Shown piece by piece: positions 54,631-63,702 of a stretch of 64,000 nucleotides of DNA (the first letter of the stretch is position 1; every line of letters starts with the position of its first letter). Where the stretch lies: contig NZ_JBGQOG010000003.1 in the NCBI RefSeq assembly GCF_052113705.1, positions 62,001 to 126,000 on the forward strand. The letters run 5' to 3'. The stretch is from JBGQOG01 sp052113705 (lineage in GTDB: Bacteria > Pseudomonadota > Alphaproteobacteria > Rhodobacterales > Rhodobacteraceae). The position numbers and the translations under genes were made by a program. Below the pieces are notes generated by a model. It was not told where the DNA came from. It saw nothing but the letters and a program-made list of their open reading frames with translations, and searched no databases.

Positions 54631-55581
54631 TCAGCCCTGCAACGCCGCCCACATGTCCAGATCGCGCTGCGCGGTCCAGACGCGGGGCGTGTCGATGCCG
54701 CGCGCCTCGTCATAGGCACGGGCGACGTTGAACGGCAGGCAATGCTCGTAAATTGCGTAGTCCTTGAATTTCGGGTCGCATTCGGCGCGCACCGCATCCC
54801 AGGCCTCTTTCAGGCTACCGCCGCGCGCCACCACCCGCGCCACCGGCTTATAAGTCGAGCGGACGAAATCTTCGGTGGCGGCGAGGGCCTTGGCGACCAT
54901 CTCTTCGCCCACCAGCGCATCGCCCCGGCCCGGCGCAATCGCCTTTGGCTCAAAGGCGGCGATATTGGCCAAAGTGTCGGCCCAATCGCCAAAATGCCCG
55001 TCGCCGCAATAGCAGGCCGAGTGATATTCGACGATATCACCGGTGAACATCACCTCCTGATCCGGCACCCAGATCACCGCATCGCCCGCCGTATGCGCCC
55101 GCCCCAGCGTCATGATGTCGACCCGGCGTTTGCCGAGATAGACGGTCATGCTCTCGCTGAAAGTGGTGGTCGGGCGGGTCAGGCCGGGGATTTCCTCATG
55201 CCCCTGAAACAGGCGCGGAAAGCGGCCGAACTCGCTGTCCCAGTCTTCCTGCCCGCGCTCTTCCACCATGGCGGCGGCCGCGTCAGACATGATGATCTCG
55301 CGCGCGCCGTAGGCCGAGGCGCCGAGCACCCGCACCGCATGGTAATGCGTCAGCACCACATGGCTGATCGGCTTATCCGTCACCGAACGCACGCAGTCGA
55401 TGACCTTGCGCGCCAGACGCGGGGTGGCCTGCGCCTCGACGATCATAACAGACTCGTCGCCGATGATGACCCCGGTATTGGGATCGCCCTCGGCGGTAAA
55501 GGCATAAAGCCCCGCGCCCACTTCGGTGAAGCTGATCTTTTTCTCGCTCATATCGCCTTGCGACGCGAATGCCTTGGCCAT
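54631..55581 (-). CDS. Metallo-beta-lactamase-fold protein with a single metal site
   Basis: 316 residues. The first motif reads THYHAVR instead of HxHxDH: two histidines remain but Asp and the next His are Val and Arg. GRAHTAGDAV keeps the third ligand of site 1, FTGDIVEY keeps the bridging Asp, and PGRG replaces PGHG. Site 1 is therefore complete and site 2 is lost at all three specific positions. It lies between the monooxygenase and fahA. Hydrolysis of a thioester or lactone is possible, but a different mononuclear role is as likely. Confidence 0.85.
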   Translation of the reverse strand: MAKAFASQGDMSEKKISFTEVGAGLYAFTAEGDPNTGVIIGDESVMIVEAQATPRLARKVIDCVRSVTDKPISHVVLTHYHAVRVLGASAYGAREIIMSDAAAAMVEERGQEDWDSEFGRFPRLFQGHEEIPGLTRPTTTFSESMTVYLGKRRVDIMTLGRAHTAGDAVIWVPDQEVMFTGDIVEYHSACYCGDGHFGDWADTLANIAAFEPKAIAPGRGDALVGEEMVAKALAATEDFVRSTYKPVARVVARGGSLKEAWDAVRAECDPKFKDYAIYEHCLPFNVARAYDEARGIDTPRVWTAQRDLDMWAALQG

Positions 55582-55584
55582 GTC

Positions 55585-56826
55585 TTACTCCTTCGCCCAA
55601 GCGGGCAGGTCTGCGGCGGGCAGGATCTGCCCCGCACAATTCCCAAATCCGATGCGATAGCCCGGCCCCTCGGCCGCGCCGCGCAGGGTCAGCCTGTCGC
55701 CGTCCTGCAGGAAGGTGCGCGTCTCGCCGGTGTCCAGCGTCAGCGGCTCCTTGCCGCCCCAGCTCAGTTCCAGCAGGCTGCCGCGGCTGTCAGGTCTGGT
55801 GCCCGAGATCGTGCCCGAACCCAGCAGATCGCCCACCCGCATTGCACAGCCCGAACTGGTGTGATGCGCCAGTTGCTGCGCGGCGGAATAATACATCTCG
55901 CGGTAATTGGTGCGCGAGATGACGGTTTCGGCGCCACCCTCAGGCGCAAGGCCCACCTCCAGCGCGATGTCATACAGCATCGGCCCCGGTTCGCGCAGAT
56001 AGGGCAAGAGCGGCCGCTCGCGGTCGGGCGTGCTCACCCGGAACGGCTCCAGCGCGGCCGTGGTCACGATCCAGGGCGAAATGGTGGTGGCGGTCGCCTT
56101 GGACTGGAACGGACCGAGCGGCTGATACTCCCAAGCCTGAATGTCGCGCGCCGACCAGTCGTTCAAGAGCACATAGCCAAAGATCATCGCATCCGCTTCG
56201 GCCACCGAAACCATGCCCGTCGAAGGTTGGCCGACAATCGCGCCCATCTCGAGTTCCAGATCGAAGCGGGCCGAGGGGGCGAGACGCGGCAGCGCCTCAT
56301 CCGGGCCCTTCACCTGCCCCCAGGGCCGGGGGACCGGCGTGCCCGACACCACCACCGAGGAGGCGCGGCCGTTATAACCGATGGGAATGCTCAGCCAGTT
56401 CGGCGGCAGCGCATTTTCCGCGCCACGAAACATCGTGCCGACATTCACCGCATGGTTCTTGCCCGCGTAAAAATCGGTGTATTCGGTGACCGTGAAGGGC
56501 ATCAGCATCGCGGCCCCCGCCTGCGGCAGCAGATGCGGCTCAACACTTGCACGATGCGCCTCGTCCGAAAGAAGCTCGGTCAGCCGCGCGCGCAGCGCCG
56601 CCCAGACCTTTGGCCCCGCCGCCATCACCGCATTCCACGACGGATGTGCGAAAAGCTCCGGGTCGAGCCGGTGATCCACCGCCGCCAGATCAAGGATCTG
56701 ATCGCCGATCGCCACCCCCATCCGCGGGCCCGCCCCCGCATCAAACACCCCATAGGGCAGGTTGTTCAGCGGAAAATCGGTGGTCCCGCTGTTGGCGCTG
56801 GCCACCCAGCTGCGCAGAAGAGTCAT
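55585..56826 (-). CDS. fahA: Fumarylacetoacetase
   Basis: 413 residues, normal for FAH. An N-terminal SH3-like region (FGVFDAG-type start) is followed by the C-terminal catalytic domain: DFYAGKNHAVNVG, FDLELEMGAIVGQP with acidic metal ligands, and LNDWSARDIQAWEYQPLGPF. It splits fumarylacetoacetate into fumarate and acetoacetate. It overlaps hmgA by four bases. Confidence 0.93.
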   Translation of the reverse strand: MTLLRSWVASANSGTTDFPLNNLPYGVFDAGAGPRMGVAIGDQILDLAAVDHRLDPELFAHPSWNAVMAAGPKVWAALRARLTELLSDEAHRASVEPHLLPQAGAAMLMPFTVTEYTDFYAGKNHAVNVGTMFRGAENALPPNWLSIPIGYNGRASSVVVSGTPVPRPWGQVKGPDEALPRLAPSARFDLELEMGAIVGQPSTGMVSVAEADAMIFGYVLLNDWSARDIQAWEYQPLGPFQSKATATTISPWIVTTAALEPFRVSTPDRERPLLPYLREPGPMLYDIALEVGLAPEGGAETVISRTNYREMYYSAAQQLAHHTSSGCAMRVGDLLGSGTISGTRPDSRGSLLELSWGGKEPLTLDTGETRTFLQDGDRLTLRGAAEGPGYRIGFGNCAGQILPAADLPAWAKE

Positions 56827-58187
56827 GGCTTCAACCCCGGGGTTCCGTCAAATTTCTTGTCGAGGCTGTCCCAGCACTCGACATAATCGTCCTGCAGCGG
56901 CGCTTCGGTCGCGGCGAAGGCGGTCAGATGCTGCGGGAACCGCGTCTCGAACATGAATTGCATGGTTTCGGCCTGATAGACCGGCACCATCGGCTCGTTC
57001 GAGGCATGTTCAAAGGCGTTGCGGTCCGGCCCATGCGGCAACATCATGTTGTGCAGCGAGATGCCGCCCGGCACGAAGCCCTTCGGTTTGGCATCATAGA
57101 CGCCGTAAATATTGCCCATCATCTCGGACATGATGTTCTTGTGATACCAGGGCGGGCGGAAGCTGTGCTCGGCCACCATCCAGCGGTCACGGAACAGCAC
57201 GAAATCAATATTGGCGGTGCCTTCCTGCCCCGAGGGCGCGGTCAGGACCGTGAAAATCGACGGGTCGGGATGGTCGAACAGGATCGCGCCCACCGGCGAA
57301 TAGGTGCGCAGATCATATTTATAGGCGCAATAATTGCCGTGCCAGGCCACCACATCCAGCGGTGAGTGCCCGATAAAGGTCTCGTGGAACTGGCCGCACC
57401 ATTTGATGACCACCCGGCTTTCCACTTCGCGGTCCTCAAACGCCGCCACCGGGCATTTGAAGTCACGCGGGTTGGCCATGCAATTCGCGCCAATCGGGCC
57501 ACGCCCGGGCAGATCGAATTTCTGACCGTAATTCTCGCAGACAAATCCGCGCGCCGGACCCTCCAGCACCTCAACGCGGTAGACCAGCCCGCGCGGCAAG
57601 ATGGCGATTTCCTTTGGCTCGAGGTCGATCACCCCGAGTTCCGTGCAAAACCGCAACCGGCCCTCTTGCGGCACCACCAACAGCTCGCTGTCGGCCGAAT
57701 AGAAATATTCATCCTCCATCGAGCGGGTGACCAGATAGACATGGCTCGCCATGCCGATTTGCGTGTTCACATCGCCCGCCGTGGTGATCGTGCGCATCCC
57801 CGTGATCCAGGTCAGCGGCGCCTCTCCCACCGGGATCGGATCCCAGCGGTATTGCCCAAGGCTGATGACGTCGGGATCAATGTTCGGCGCCGATTTCCAA
57901 TAGGGCATGTCGATCTTGTGGAACCGCCCGACATGTTTGACCGAGGGGCGGATGCGGTAGCACCAGGTCCGCTCATTCTGGCCGCGCGGCGCGGTGAAAG
58001 CGGTGCCCGAAAGCTGCTCGGCATAGAGCCCGTAATTGACCTTTTGCGGCGAGTTCTGCCCCTGCGGCAGTGCACCGGGCAGCGCCTCGGTCTCAAAATC
58101 ATTGCCAAAGCCGGGCATATATCCCGGATGCGTCCCGGTCCCGTCCGTCGCGCGGATCATGCCGTCCGGCAGCGTCTGATGTGTCAT
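56823..58187 (-). CDS. hmgA: Homogentisate 1,2-dioxygenase
   Basis: 454 residues from the ATG at 58187 with a GGAGG site. Conserved blocks: GYMPGFGNDFETEALPGALP, SPLDVVAWHGNYCAYKYDL, FRPPWYHKNIMSE with iron-binding histidine and glutamate, and NMMLPHGPD with the last histidine. It opens the homogentisate ring to maleylacetoacetate. It leads the operon, with two palindromes upstream. Confidence 0.95.
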   Translation of the reverse strand: MTHQTLPDGMIRATDGTGTHPGYMPGFGNDFETEALPGALPQGQNSPQKVNYGLYAEQLSGTAFTAPRGQNERTWCYRIRPSVKHVGRFHKIDMPYWKSAPNIDPDVISLGQYRWDPIPVGEAPLTWITGMRTITTAGDVNTQIGMASHVYLVTRSMEDEYFYSADSELLVVPQEGRLRFCTELGVIDLEPKEIAILPRGLVYRVEVLEGPARGFVCENYGQKFDLPGRGPIGANCMANPRDFKCPVAAFEDREVESRVVIKWCGQFHETFIGHSPLDVVAWHGNYCAYKYDLRTYSPVGAILFDHPDPSIFTVLTAPSGQEGTANIDFVLFRDRWMVAEHSFRPPWYHKNIMSEMMGNIYGVYDAKPKGFVPGGISLHNMMLPHGPDRNAFEHASNEPMVPVYQAETMQFMFETRFPQHLTAFAATEAPLQDDYVECWDSLDKKFDGTPGLKP

Positions 58188-58241
58188 CGGTGAACCTCCG
58201 TCAATGCCGCAAATCGTCTGAGCGGCCTTGGCGGTTATTTT

Positions 58242-58259
58242 TCGTTGCACGTGCAACGA
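58242..58259. promoter_or_regulatory. MarR-type operator TCGTTGCACGTGCAACGA (hmgA side)
   Basis: Perfect 18-base palindrome. A leftward TTGACA (58265-58260) ends directly before it and AAAAAT (58242-58237) follows at 17 bases, so the operator fills the hmgA promoter spacer. Confidence 0.8.
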
Positions 58260-58270
58260 TGTCAAGTTAT

Positions 58271-58288
58271 TTATTGCATCTGCAACGA
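58271..58288. promoter_or_regulatory. MarR-type operator copy TTATTGCATCTGCAACGA (marR side)
   Basis: Second, degenerate copy with an intact right half GCAACGA, centre 29 bases from the first. It is nearer the divergent marR gene and probably gives autoregulation. Confidence 0.7.
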
Positions 58289-58356
58289 ACACCCCCACAA
58301 TGGCGGTCAGAAATGCCCCGCCCCATACCCCCTTTCACCCCGCGCAAGGATGCCTG

Positions 58357-58806
58357 ATGACCGCCCGAGAGCCTGTTTTACCTGAGTTTGACCTGATGGG
58401 ATTCACGCCCTACCGCCTGTCCGTGGCGGCGCAGGCCCTGTCAGAGCAACTGGCGCGGCATTACCGGACAGATTACGGCATTTCGATTCCGGAATGGCGG
58501 GTGCTGGTGCATCTGGCCCATTCCGGCGATGTCTCGGTGCGCGACATCGAGATCCGGGTGGCGATGGAGAAATCCAAGGTCAGCCGGGCCGCCTCGCGGC
58601 TGGAAACGGCGGGCTATATCGTCAAACGGGTGAACGACAGCGACCGGCGGCTGGTGCAGCTGGCGCTGACCCCGAAAGGCCGGGCGCTGATGGCCGAACT
58701 CTTGCCCGTCGCTTTGGCGTTTCAGGCGGAACTTGCCGCGCGTCTGGGGCCTGCGCTGGCCATGCTGGAGGTCGGGCTCGATCAACTCCTCAAGGACCAG
58801 ACATGA
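58357..58806 (+). CDS. MarR-family regulator of homogentisate catabolism (HmgR-like)
   Basis: 149 residues from the ATG at 58357. FTPYRLSVAAQALSEQL, IPEWRVLVHLAH, VAMEKSKVSRAASRLETAG (recognition helix) and DRRLVQLALT (wing) are the MarR blocks. It overlaps maiA by four bases and is divergent from hmgA, with two operators between. It resembles the regulator at 49496. Confidence 0.92.
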   Translation: MTAREPVLPEFDLMGFTPYRLSVAAQALSEQLARHYRTDYGISIPEWRVLVHLAHSGDVSVRDIEIRVAMEKSKVSRAASRLETAGYIVKRVNDSDRRLVQLALTPKGRALMAELLPVALAFQAELAARLGPALAMLEVGLDQLLKDQT

Positions 58807-59420
58807 TCCGGCTGCACGATTATTGGCGCTCATCTGCCAGCTACCGGGTGCGGATCGCGCTGGGGCTGGCGGGGCTGGAGTGGCAGAGCCTGCCGGTGGA
58901 TCTGGTCAGCGGGGCGCAGAGCACGCCCGACCATCTGACGCGCAATCCGCAAGGGCTGGTGCCGGTGCTGGATATCGACGGGCAGAGCCTGACGCAATCG
59001 CTGGCCATCATCGAATATCTGAACGAGACGCGGGGCCTTGGGCTTTTGCCCGAAACGCCCCTCGCGCGGGCAAGGGTGCGCGCGATGGCGCAGGCCATTG
59101 CCGCGGATATCCACCCGGTCTGCAATCTGCGCGTGGTGACCTTCGCGACCACACATTCGCAGGGCGCAATCCGCACCGAAGACTGGATGCGCGCCTTTAT
59201 CGGGCCCGGGCTTGCCGCCATCGAGACGATGGTGGGCGACGGCACCCATTGCTGTGGCGCCGGGGTGACGCTGGCCGACCTCTGTCTGGTGCCGCAACTC
59301 TACAATGCCCGGCGCTGGGGGGTTGATCTTTCCGCGATGCCCCGCCTGAGCCGCATCGGTGCCCATCTGGAAACATTGCCCGCCTTTGCCGCGGCCCATC
59401 CCGACCGGACACCCCGCTGA
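58803..59420 (+). CDS. maiA: Maleylacetoacetate isomerase (zeta-class GST)
   Basis: 205 residues from the ATG at 58803 inside the marR stop. YWRSSASYRVRIALGLAG has the active-site serine, PQGLVPVLDIDGQSLTQSLAI the glutathione fold, HPVCNLRVV and GVTLADLCLVPQLYNARRW the C-terminal helix. It isomerises maleylacetoacetate to fumarylacetoacetate, completing the pathway with hmgA and fahA. Confidence 0.95.
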   Translation: MIRLHDYWRSSASYRVRIALGLAGLEWQSLPVDLVSGAQSTPDHLTRNPQGLVPVLDIDGQSLTQSLAIIEYLNETRGLGLLPETPLARARVRAMAQAIAADIHPVCNLRVVTFATTHSQGAIRTEDWMRAFIGPGLAAIETMVGDGTHCCGAGVTLADLCLVPQLYNARRWGVDLSAMPRLSRIGAHLETLPAFAAAHPDRTPR

Positions 59421-59541
59421 TACGCGCCCGTTTCCGACGCCCTGCCACCGCCCCCGGGGACCAGCCCGCCAAAGCGCGCGGCTTTGCGCGCCGCGCCGGC
59501 TGCCGCATCTTTCGGCATGAACCGGGAGAGCGCGGGGCCGG

Positions 59542-60450
59542 TCAGCCGCCGAAAAACCGGCGAAACTCCGCGAGCACCGCTTCGGGGCGTTCCTCCTGCA
59601 ACGTATGCCCGCAGTCGATCGCCCGGCCACTGACCGTCTCCGCCTTTTCCCGCCAGGTCGCGAGCACGTCATAGAGTTGACCGACCGTCCCCTGCGCGCC
59701 CCAGAGCGCGAGCACCGGTGCCGCAATGCGCGCCCCGGCATCGGCGGCGTCATGCTCAAGGTCAATTCCCGCCGCCGCACGGTAATCCTCGCAGATGGCA
59801 TGGCGGGTCGCCGGATCCCGGTAGCAGCGCAGATATTCCTCGAAAGCGGCGGGTTCGGTTGCCCCCGGCGTCCTGTTCTGGCCGTCAATGTGCTTGCGCA
59901 GGAAAAATGCCGGATCAGCGCCGATCATCGTCTCGGGCAAGGGGAATGGCTGGATCAGGAAAAACCACCAGAAGTAGCGGGTGGCAAAGACCTTGTCGGT
60001 CCGCGCATACATCGTTGCCGTCGGTGCGATGTCCAAAAGCGCCAGCCGCTCGACCGCCTCGGGGTGGTCAAGCGCGAGCCGGTGCGCCACCCGTCCCCCC
60101 CGGTCATGCCCGGCCACGGCAAAGCGCCGATGGCCAAGCGCCGCCATCAGCGCGACCGGATCCCGCGCCATCTCGCGCTTGGAATAGGTGACGTGATCCA
60201 CCCCGCCGCCGGGCTTGTCGCTGTCGCCATACCCCCGCAGATCGGGCACCACCACGGTGAAATCGCGGGCCAGCGCCGGGGCGATCTTGCGCCACGTCAC
60301 ATGCGTCTGCGGATGCCCGTGCAGCAACAAAAGCGGCTTGCCCTGCCCCGCGATGGCAAAGCGGATGCGGGGGCCGCCGTCCGGCTGAAAGTCGCGCAGC
60401 GCGAACCCTTCGAGAAAACGGGACGGGCCACAATCCCTGAAATCTGCCAT
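59542..60450 (-). CDS. Alpha/beta hydrolase, haloacetate dehalogenase-like
   Basis: 302 residues of the alpha/beta-hydrolase fold. The nucleophile is Asp116 in GHDRGGRVAHR, with Arg117 and Arg120 in the places that hold the carboxylate in fluoroacetate dehalogenase, and His282 in GHTLQEE closing the triad. The halide-pocket His-Trp pair is Trp161-Trp162 here, so fluoride binding is likely changed. It begins five bases after leuD and forms an operon with leuCD. Another haloacid, or a related ester, may be the substrate. Confidence 0.85.
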   Translation of the reverse strand: MADFRDCGPSRFLEGFALRDFQPDGGPRIRFAIAGQGKPLLLLHGHPQTHVTWRKIAPALARDFTVVVPDLRGYGDSDKPGGGVDHVTYSKREMARDPVALMAALGHRRFAVAGHDRGGRVAHRLALDHPEAVERLALLDIAPTATMYARTDKVFATRYFWWFFLIQPFPLPETMIGADPAFFLRKHIDGQNRTPGATEPAAFEEYLRCYRDPATRHAICEDYRAAAGIDLEHDAADAGARIAAPVLALWGAQGTVGQLYDVLATWREKAETVSGRAIDCGHTLQEERPEAVLAEFRRFFGG

Positions 60451-60454
60451 GCGT

Positions 60455-61060
60455 TCACCTCAGCCATGGCTGTGCGGCGAAATGACGGTCCTGAAAGGCC
60501 AGGATCTCGTCGCGCCAGCGCAGCGTCACATCAACCGTATCCTGCCCCCCGAGCAGCTGCGCGCGCAAGCCCGCCTCGATCTCAAAGCGGACATCCCCGC
60601 CCCCGTGAGTGATGCGGCAGGCCTCGAGATCGACAGTCAGTTCAAGGCCGGGATGCGCTTCGGCCGCCTGCATCAGACGCGCATGCGCCGCCGCGCCAAG
60701 GCTCAGCGCAGCAAGCCCGTTCCGGCCACAATTGTCAAAGAAGATCCCGGCGAAACTCGTGCTGATCAGCGCCCGGATGCCGTATTGCGCCAGCCCCCAG
60801 ACCGCATGCTCGCGGCTAGAGCCGCATCCGAAGTTCGGCCCGACAATGAGAAAACGCGCGCCCGCCGCCGCAGGAAGGTTCAGCGCGAAATCGGCACGTT
60901 CGGCCCCCGCGGGATCAAACCGCAGATCGTGAAAGAGACCATGGTCCAGACCGGTCCGATCAATACCCTTCAGAAACTGTTTCGGCATGATCACATCGGT
61001 GTCGACATTGGCCGCAGGCAGCGCGACAGCACCACCGGTCACGCGGATGAAGGGCGTCAT
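60455..61060 (-). CDS. leuD: 3-isopropylmalate dehydratase small subunit (LeuD-type)
   Basis: 201 residues. GPNFGCGSSREHAVWGL is the swivel-domain motif of aconitase-family small subunits, and FLKGIDRTGL and FAGIFFDNC the other LeuD blocks. It overlaps leuC by four bases. The operon context (LysR divergent, hydrolase behind) suggests it may act on a related malate rather than in leucine synthesis. Confidence 0.9.
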   Translation of the reverse strand: MTPFIRVTGGAVALPAANVDTDVIMPKQFLKGIDRTGLDHGLFHDLRFDPAGAERADFALNLPAAAGARFLIVGPNFGCGSSREHAVWGLAQYGIRALISTSFAGIFFDNCGRNGLAALSLGAAAHARLMQAAEAHPGLELTVDLEACRITHGGGDVRFEIEAGLRAQLLGGQDTVDVTLRWRDEILAFQDRHFAAQPWLR

Positions 61061-62484
61061 CTCACAATCTCCGGGTCAAGGGTGCGGCTGTCGGTGAGAT
61101 GGCCGCGGATTGCCGCGGCCGCCACCATGACGGGGCTCATCAGATGCGTGCGGGCACCGCTGCCCTGACGCCCCTCAAAATTGCGGTTGGTCGAGGAGGC
61201 ACAGCGCTCGCCCGGTCCGAGGACGTCGTCGTTCATTGCCAGACACATGGAGCAGCCCGATTGGCGCCATTCGAATCCGGCCGCGCGGAACACGGCGTCG
61301 ATCCCTTCCGCCTCGGCCATGCGGCGCACGGCGCTTGAGCCCGGCACGACGATGCCGCGCACGCCGGGCGCGATCCGGCGGCCCTTCAGGATACGGGCGG
61401 CATCGCGCAGATCCTCGATCCGGGCATTGGTGCAAGAGCCGATGAAAGCATGGCCGATGCTGATCCCCTCGACAGGTTGCCCCGCTTCGAGTCCCATGTA
61501 GCGCAGCGCGCGCTGCAAGTCGCCGCGGCGCCCGGCATCGGGCTCATCCGCCGGATCGGGGAGCCTGTCACTGACGGCAACCGCCTGATCCGGGCTGGTG
61601 CCCCAGCTGACCATCGGCGCGATGTCCTGCGCCGCCAAGGCGACCTCGCGGTCAAACACCGCATCCTCATCGGTGACCAGACCGCGCCAGACCGCAACCG
61701 CAGCGGCGCGCAGAGCGCCCTGCGGCGCATATCTGCGCCCCTCGAGATAGGCGAAAACCTTGTCATCGGGCGCGATCAGCGCGCCGCGCGCACCGCATTC
61801 GACCGCCATGTTGCAGATGGTCATGCGGGCCTCGACCGAGAGGGCCGTGATTGCCGTTCCCGTAAATTCAATGGCATAGCCAGTGGCGCCCGCCGCCCCG
61901 ATCTGGCGGATCAGCGCCATGACGATGTCCTTGGACCGCACCCCGGCCCCCAGATCGCCCGTCACACGAACCCGCATCGTCTTCAGCCGCGTGTAGACAA
62001 GCGTCTGCGTGGCGAGGCAATGCTCGATGTCAGAGGTGCCAATGCCGAAACCAAGTGCCCCAAGGGCGCCGTAGGTGGTGGTGTGGCTGTCGCCCGCACC
62101 GATGACCATGCCGGGCAGAACCCGGCCGGTTTCGGTCATCACCACATGCTCGATCCCCTGCAGCGGGTGCAGCACATCATATAGCTCAATCCCGAATATG
62201 CGGCAATTCTCGGCAAAATAGCGGGCCTGACGCGCGGCGGCTGCGTCTGGCATCGCGGCACCACGATCGGCCCGCGAGGGATTGACATGATCCACCGTTC
62301 CCAGCGCCGCAGCGGGCCGCCAGACCGGGCGCCCAGCCGCGCGCAGGCCGGTGAAAGCTTGTGGCGAAGTATACTCATTCAGCACCGTCCGGTCACTGTA
62401 AAGCAGGACCCGCCGCCCCGCCGGATCGAGCCGACGCACCGTATGGCTGTCGACGATTTTGTCATATAATGTACGCGGTGACAT
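61057..62484 (-). CDS. leuC: 3-isopropylmalate dehydratase large subunit (LeuC-type)
   Basis: 475 residues. The [4Fe-4S] ligands are in IGSCTNARI and SGCSMCLAMN. YDKIVDSHTVRRL and GDSHTTTYGALGALGFGIG are typical starts and loops. It makes the heterodimer with LeuD that isomerises 2-isopropylmalate, or a similar hydroxy acid. The gene is divergent from a LysR gene. Confidence 0.92.
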   Translation of the reverse strand: MSPRTLYDKIVDSHTVRRLDPAGRRVLLYSDRTVLNEYTSPQAFTGLRAAGRPVWRPAAALGTVDHVNPSRADRGAAMPDAAAARQARYFAENCRIFGIELYDVLHPLQGIEHVVMTETGRVLPGMVIGAGDSHTTTYGALGALGFGIGTSDIEHCLATQTLVYTRLKTMRVRVTGDLGAGVRSKDIVMALIRQIGAAGATGYAIEFTGTAITALSVEARMTICNMAVECGARGALIAPDDKVFAYLEGRRYAPQGALRAAAVAVWRGLVTDEDAVFDREVALAAQDIAPMVSWGTSPDQAVAVSDRLPDPADEPDAGRRGDLQRALRYMGLEAGQPVEGISIGHAFIGSCTNARIEDLRDAARILKGRRIAPGVRGIVVPGSSAVRRMAEAEGIDAVFRAAGFEWRQSGCSMCLAMNDDVLGPGERCASSTNRNFEGRQGSGARTHLMSPVMVAAAAIRGHLTDSRTLDPEIVR

Positions 62485-62626
62485 CGGGTATCCCTTCTTC
62501 GTCTGCCCTTGGTGATACCGCAGCGAACAGGTTTTTCATCATGCCGATCCGGCACCAATCAGAACCGATATTGTCCGACACCGGAGACGGAAACCGGCAC
62601 CCCGCCCGGGCATCAGGGAGCAGGCG

Positions 62627-63505
62627 ATGAACGAGATCTGGATCGCGGATTTCCTGACACTCGCAGAGACGCGCAACTTCTCGCGCGCGGCGGCGCAGCG
62701 CAATGTGACCCAGCCCGCCTTCGGGCGGCGGATCCGGGCATTCGAGGCGTGGTGCGGCCATGCGCTGGTCGACCGCACGACACACCGGCTGGAGCTGACC
62801 GCCGCCGGGGTTCTGGTGCTTGCGGCCAGCGAAGATCTGCATCGGCGCATCGGGCGGTTGCGCCACGCGCTCGCCGCGCTCGAAAGCCACGCGAACACCT
62901 TGACCTTTGCCGCGACCCAGGCGCTGTCCTTCACGTTTTTTCCCGGCTGGATCGGCCCGCTCAGCGCGGGTGCCGCCGTGCACCTGCTGGCCGACAACAT
63001 GCAGGCCTGCGAGCGGATCATGGAGGCAGGTGCCGCGCAGTTTCTGCTCTGTCACACGCATCCCGCGATGCCTCTCGATCTGCCGGGCGAGCGGTACCGG
63101 ACCCGCAGCATCGGGCAGGATCACCTCGTGCCCGTGGCCGCCTTGCGCGATGGGGTGCCGCTGCACCGGCTGGAGGCAGAGGCCGCGCCCCTGCTGCGCT
63201 TTGACGAGAAATCGGGTCTTGGCCGCATCCTCGGGGCCGCGCTTGGCCCCGCCCTGTCCCAATTCGACCTGCGGCCGGTCTTCACCTCGCATGTGGCCAT
63301 GGCGCTCAAGCCGATGATGCTGGAAGGGCGCGGGATCGCCTGGCTGCCGCTGAGCCTGTTGCACGATGACATCGCCGCGGGCCGCTGCGCCGTGATTGGC
63401 GACGCCGCCGTGCAGATCGGGCTGTCGGTGTCGCTCCTCCGGCCGCGGCACCGCATGGCCCCGCTTGCCGAAGCCTTCTGGTCGCGGATCCGCGAGGCCA
63501 GCTGA
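62627..63505 (+). CDS. LysR-family regulator, divergent from leuCD
   Basis: 292 residues. Helix-turn-helix at about 18-37 (AAAQRNVTQPAFGRRIRAFE), with FGRR in the recognition helix. The effector domain starts near residue 88 (LTFAATQALSF). The 142-base divergent region to leuC contains the likely binding site. The effector may be a hydroxy- or halo-acid used by the leuCD-hydrolase operon. Confidence 0.92.
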   Translation: MNEIWIADFLTLAETRNFSRAAAQRNVTQPAFGRRIRAFEAWCGHALVDRTTHRLELTAAGVLVLAASEDLHRRIGRLRHALAALESHANTLTFAATQALSFTFFPGWIGPLSAGAAVHLLADNMQACERIMEAGAAQFLLCHTHPAMPLDLPGERYRTRSIGQDHLVPVAALRDGVPLHRLEAEAAPLLRFDEKSGLGRILGAALGPALSQFDLRPVFTSHVAMALKPMMLEGRGIAWLPLSLLHDDIAAGRCAVIGDAAVQIGLSVSLLRPRHRMAPLAEAFWSRIREAS

Positions 63506-63684
63506 CGCCCCGCTCCGCGCGCCGCGGCCGGAAAGCGCCAGTCTCCGGCTTCCCTGCGCCCCGGGGCAAGAGCCCGCCCTCAGCGCCGCGCCGCACCCCG
63601 TGACCCGAACCCGTCTTGCGCGAAACCCGCCGGATCAACCGCGTTGCGAACGGCGGCCCGCACCGGAACGGGCGGGTGTTGATT

Positions 63685-63702
63685 GTTGCATCCAGATGCA
63701 AC
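63685..63702. promoter_or_regulatory. Inverted repeat GTTGCATCCAGATGCAAC upstream of the final ABC gene
   Basis: Perfect 8-base arms with a two-base centre, 90 bases before the start of the binding protein. Possible operator. Its arm spacing differs from the hmgA-type sites. Confidence 0.5.

Noticed and set aside
63685..63702. A fourth hmgA-type MarR operator
   Set aside because: The GTTGC/GCAAC arms are spaced eight bases apart here, not four, so it does not fit the shared consensus.
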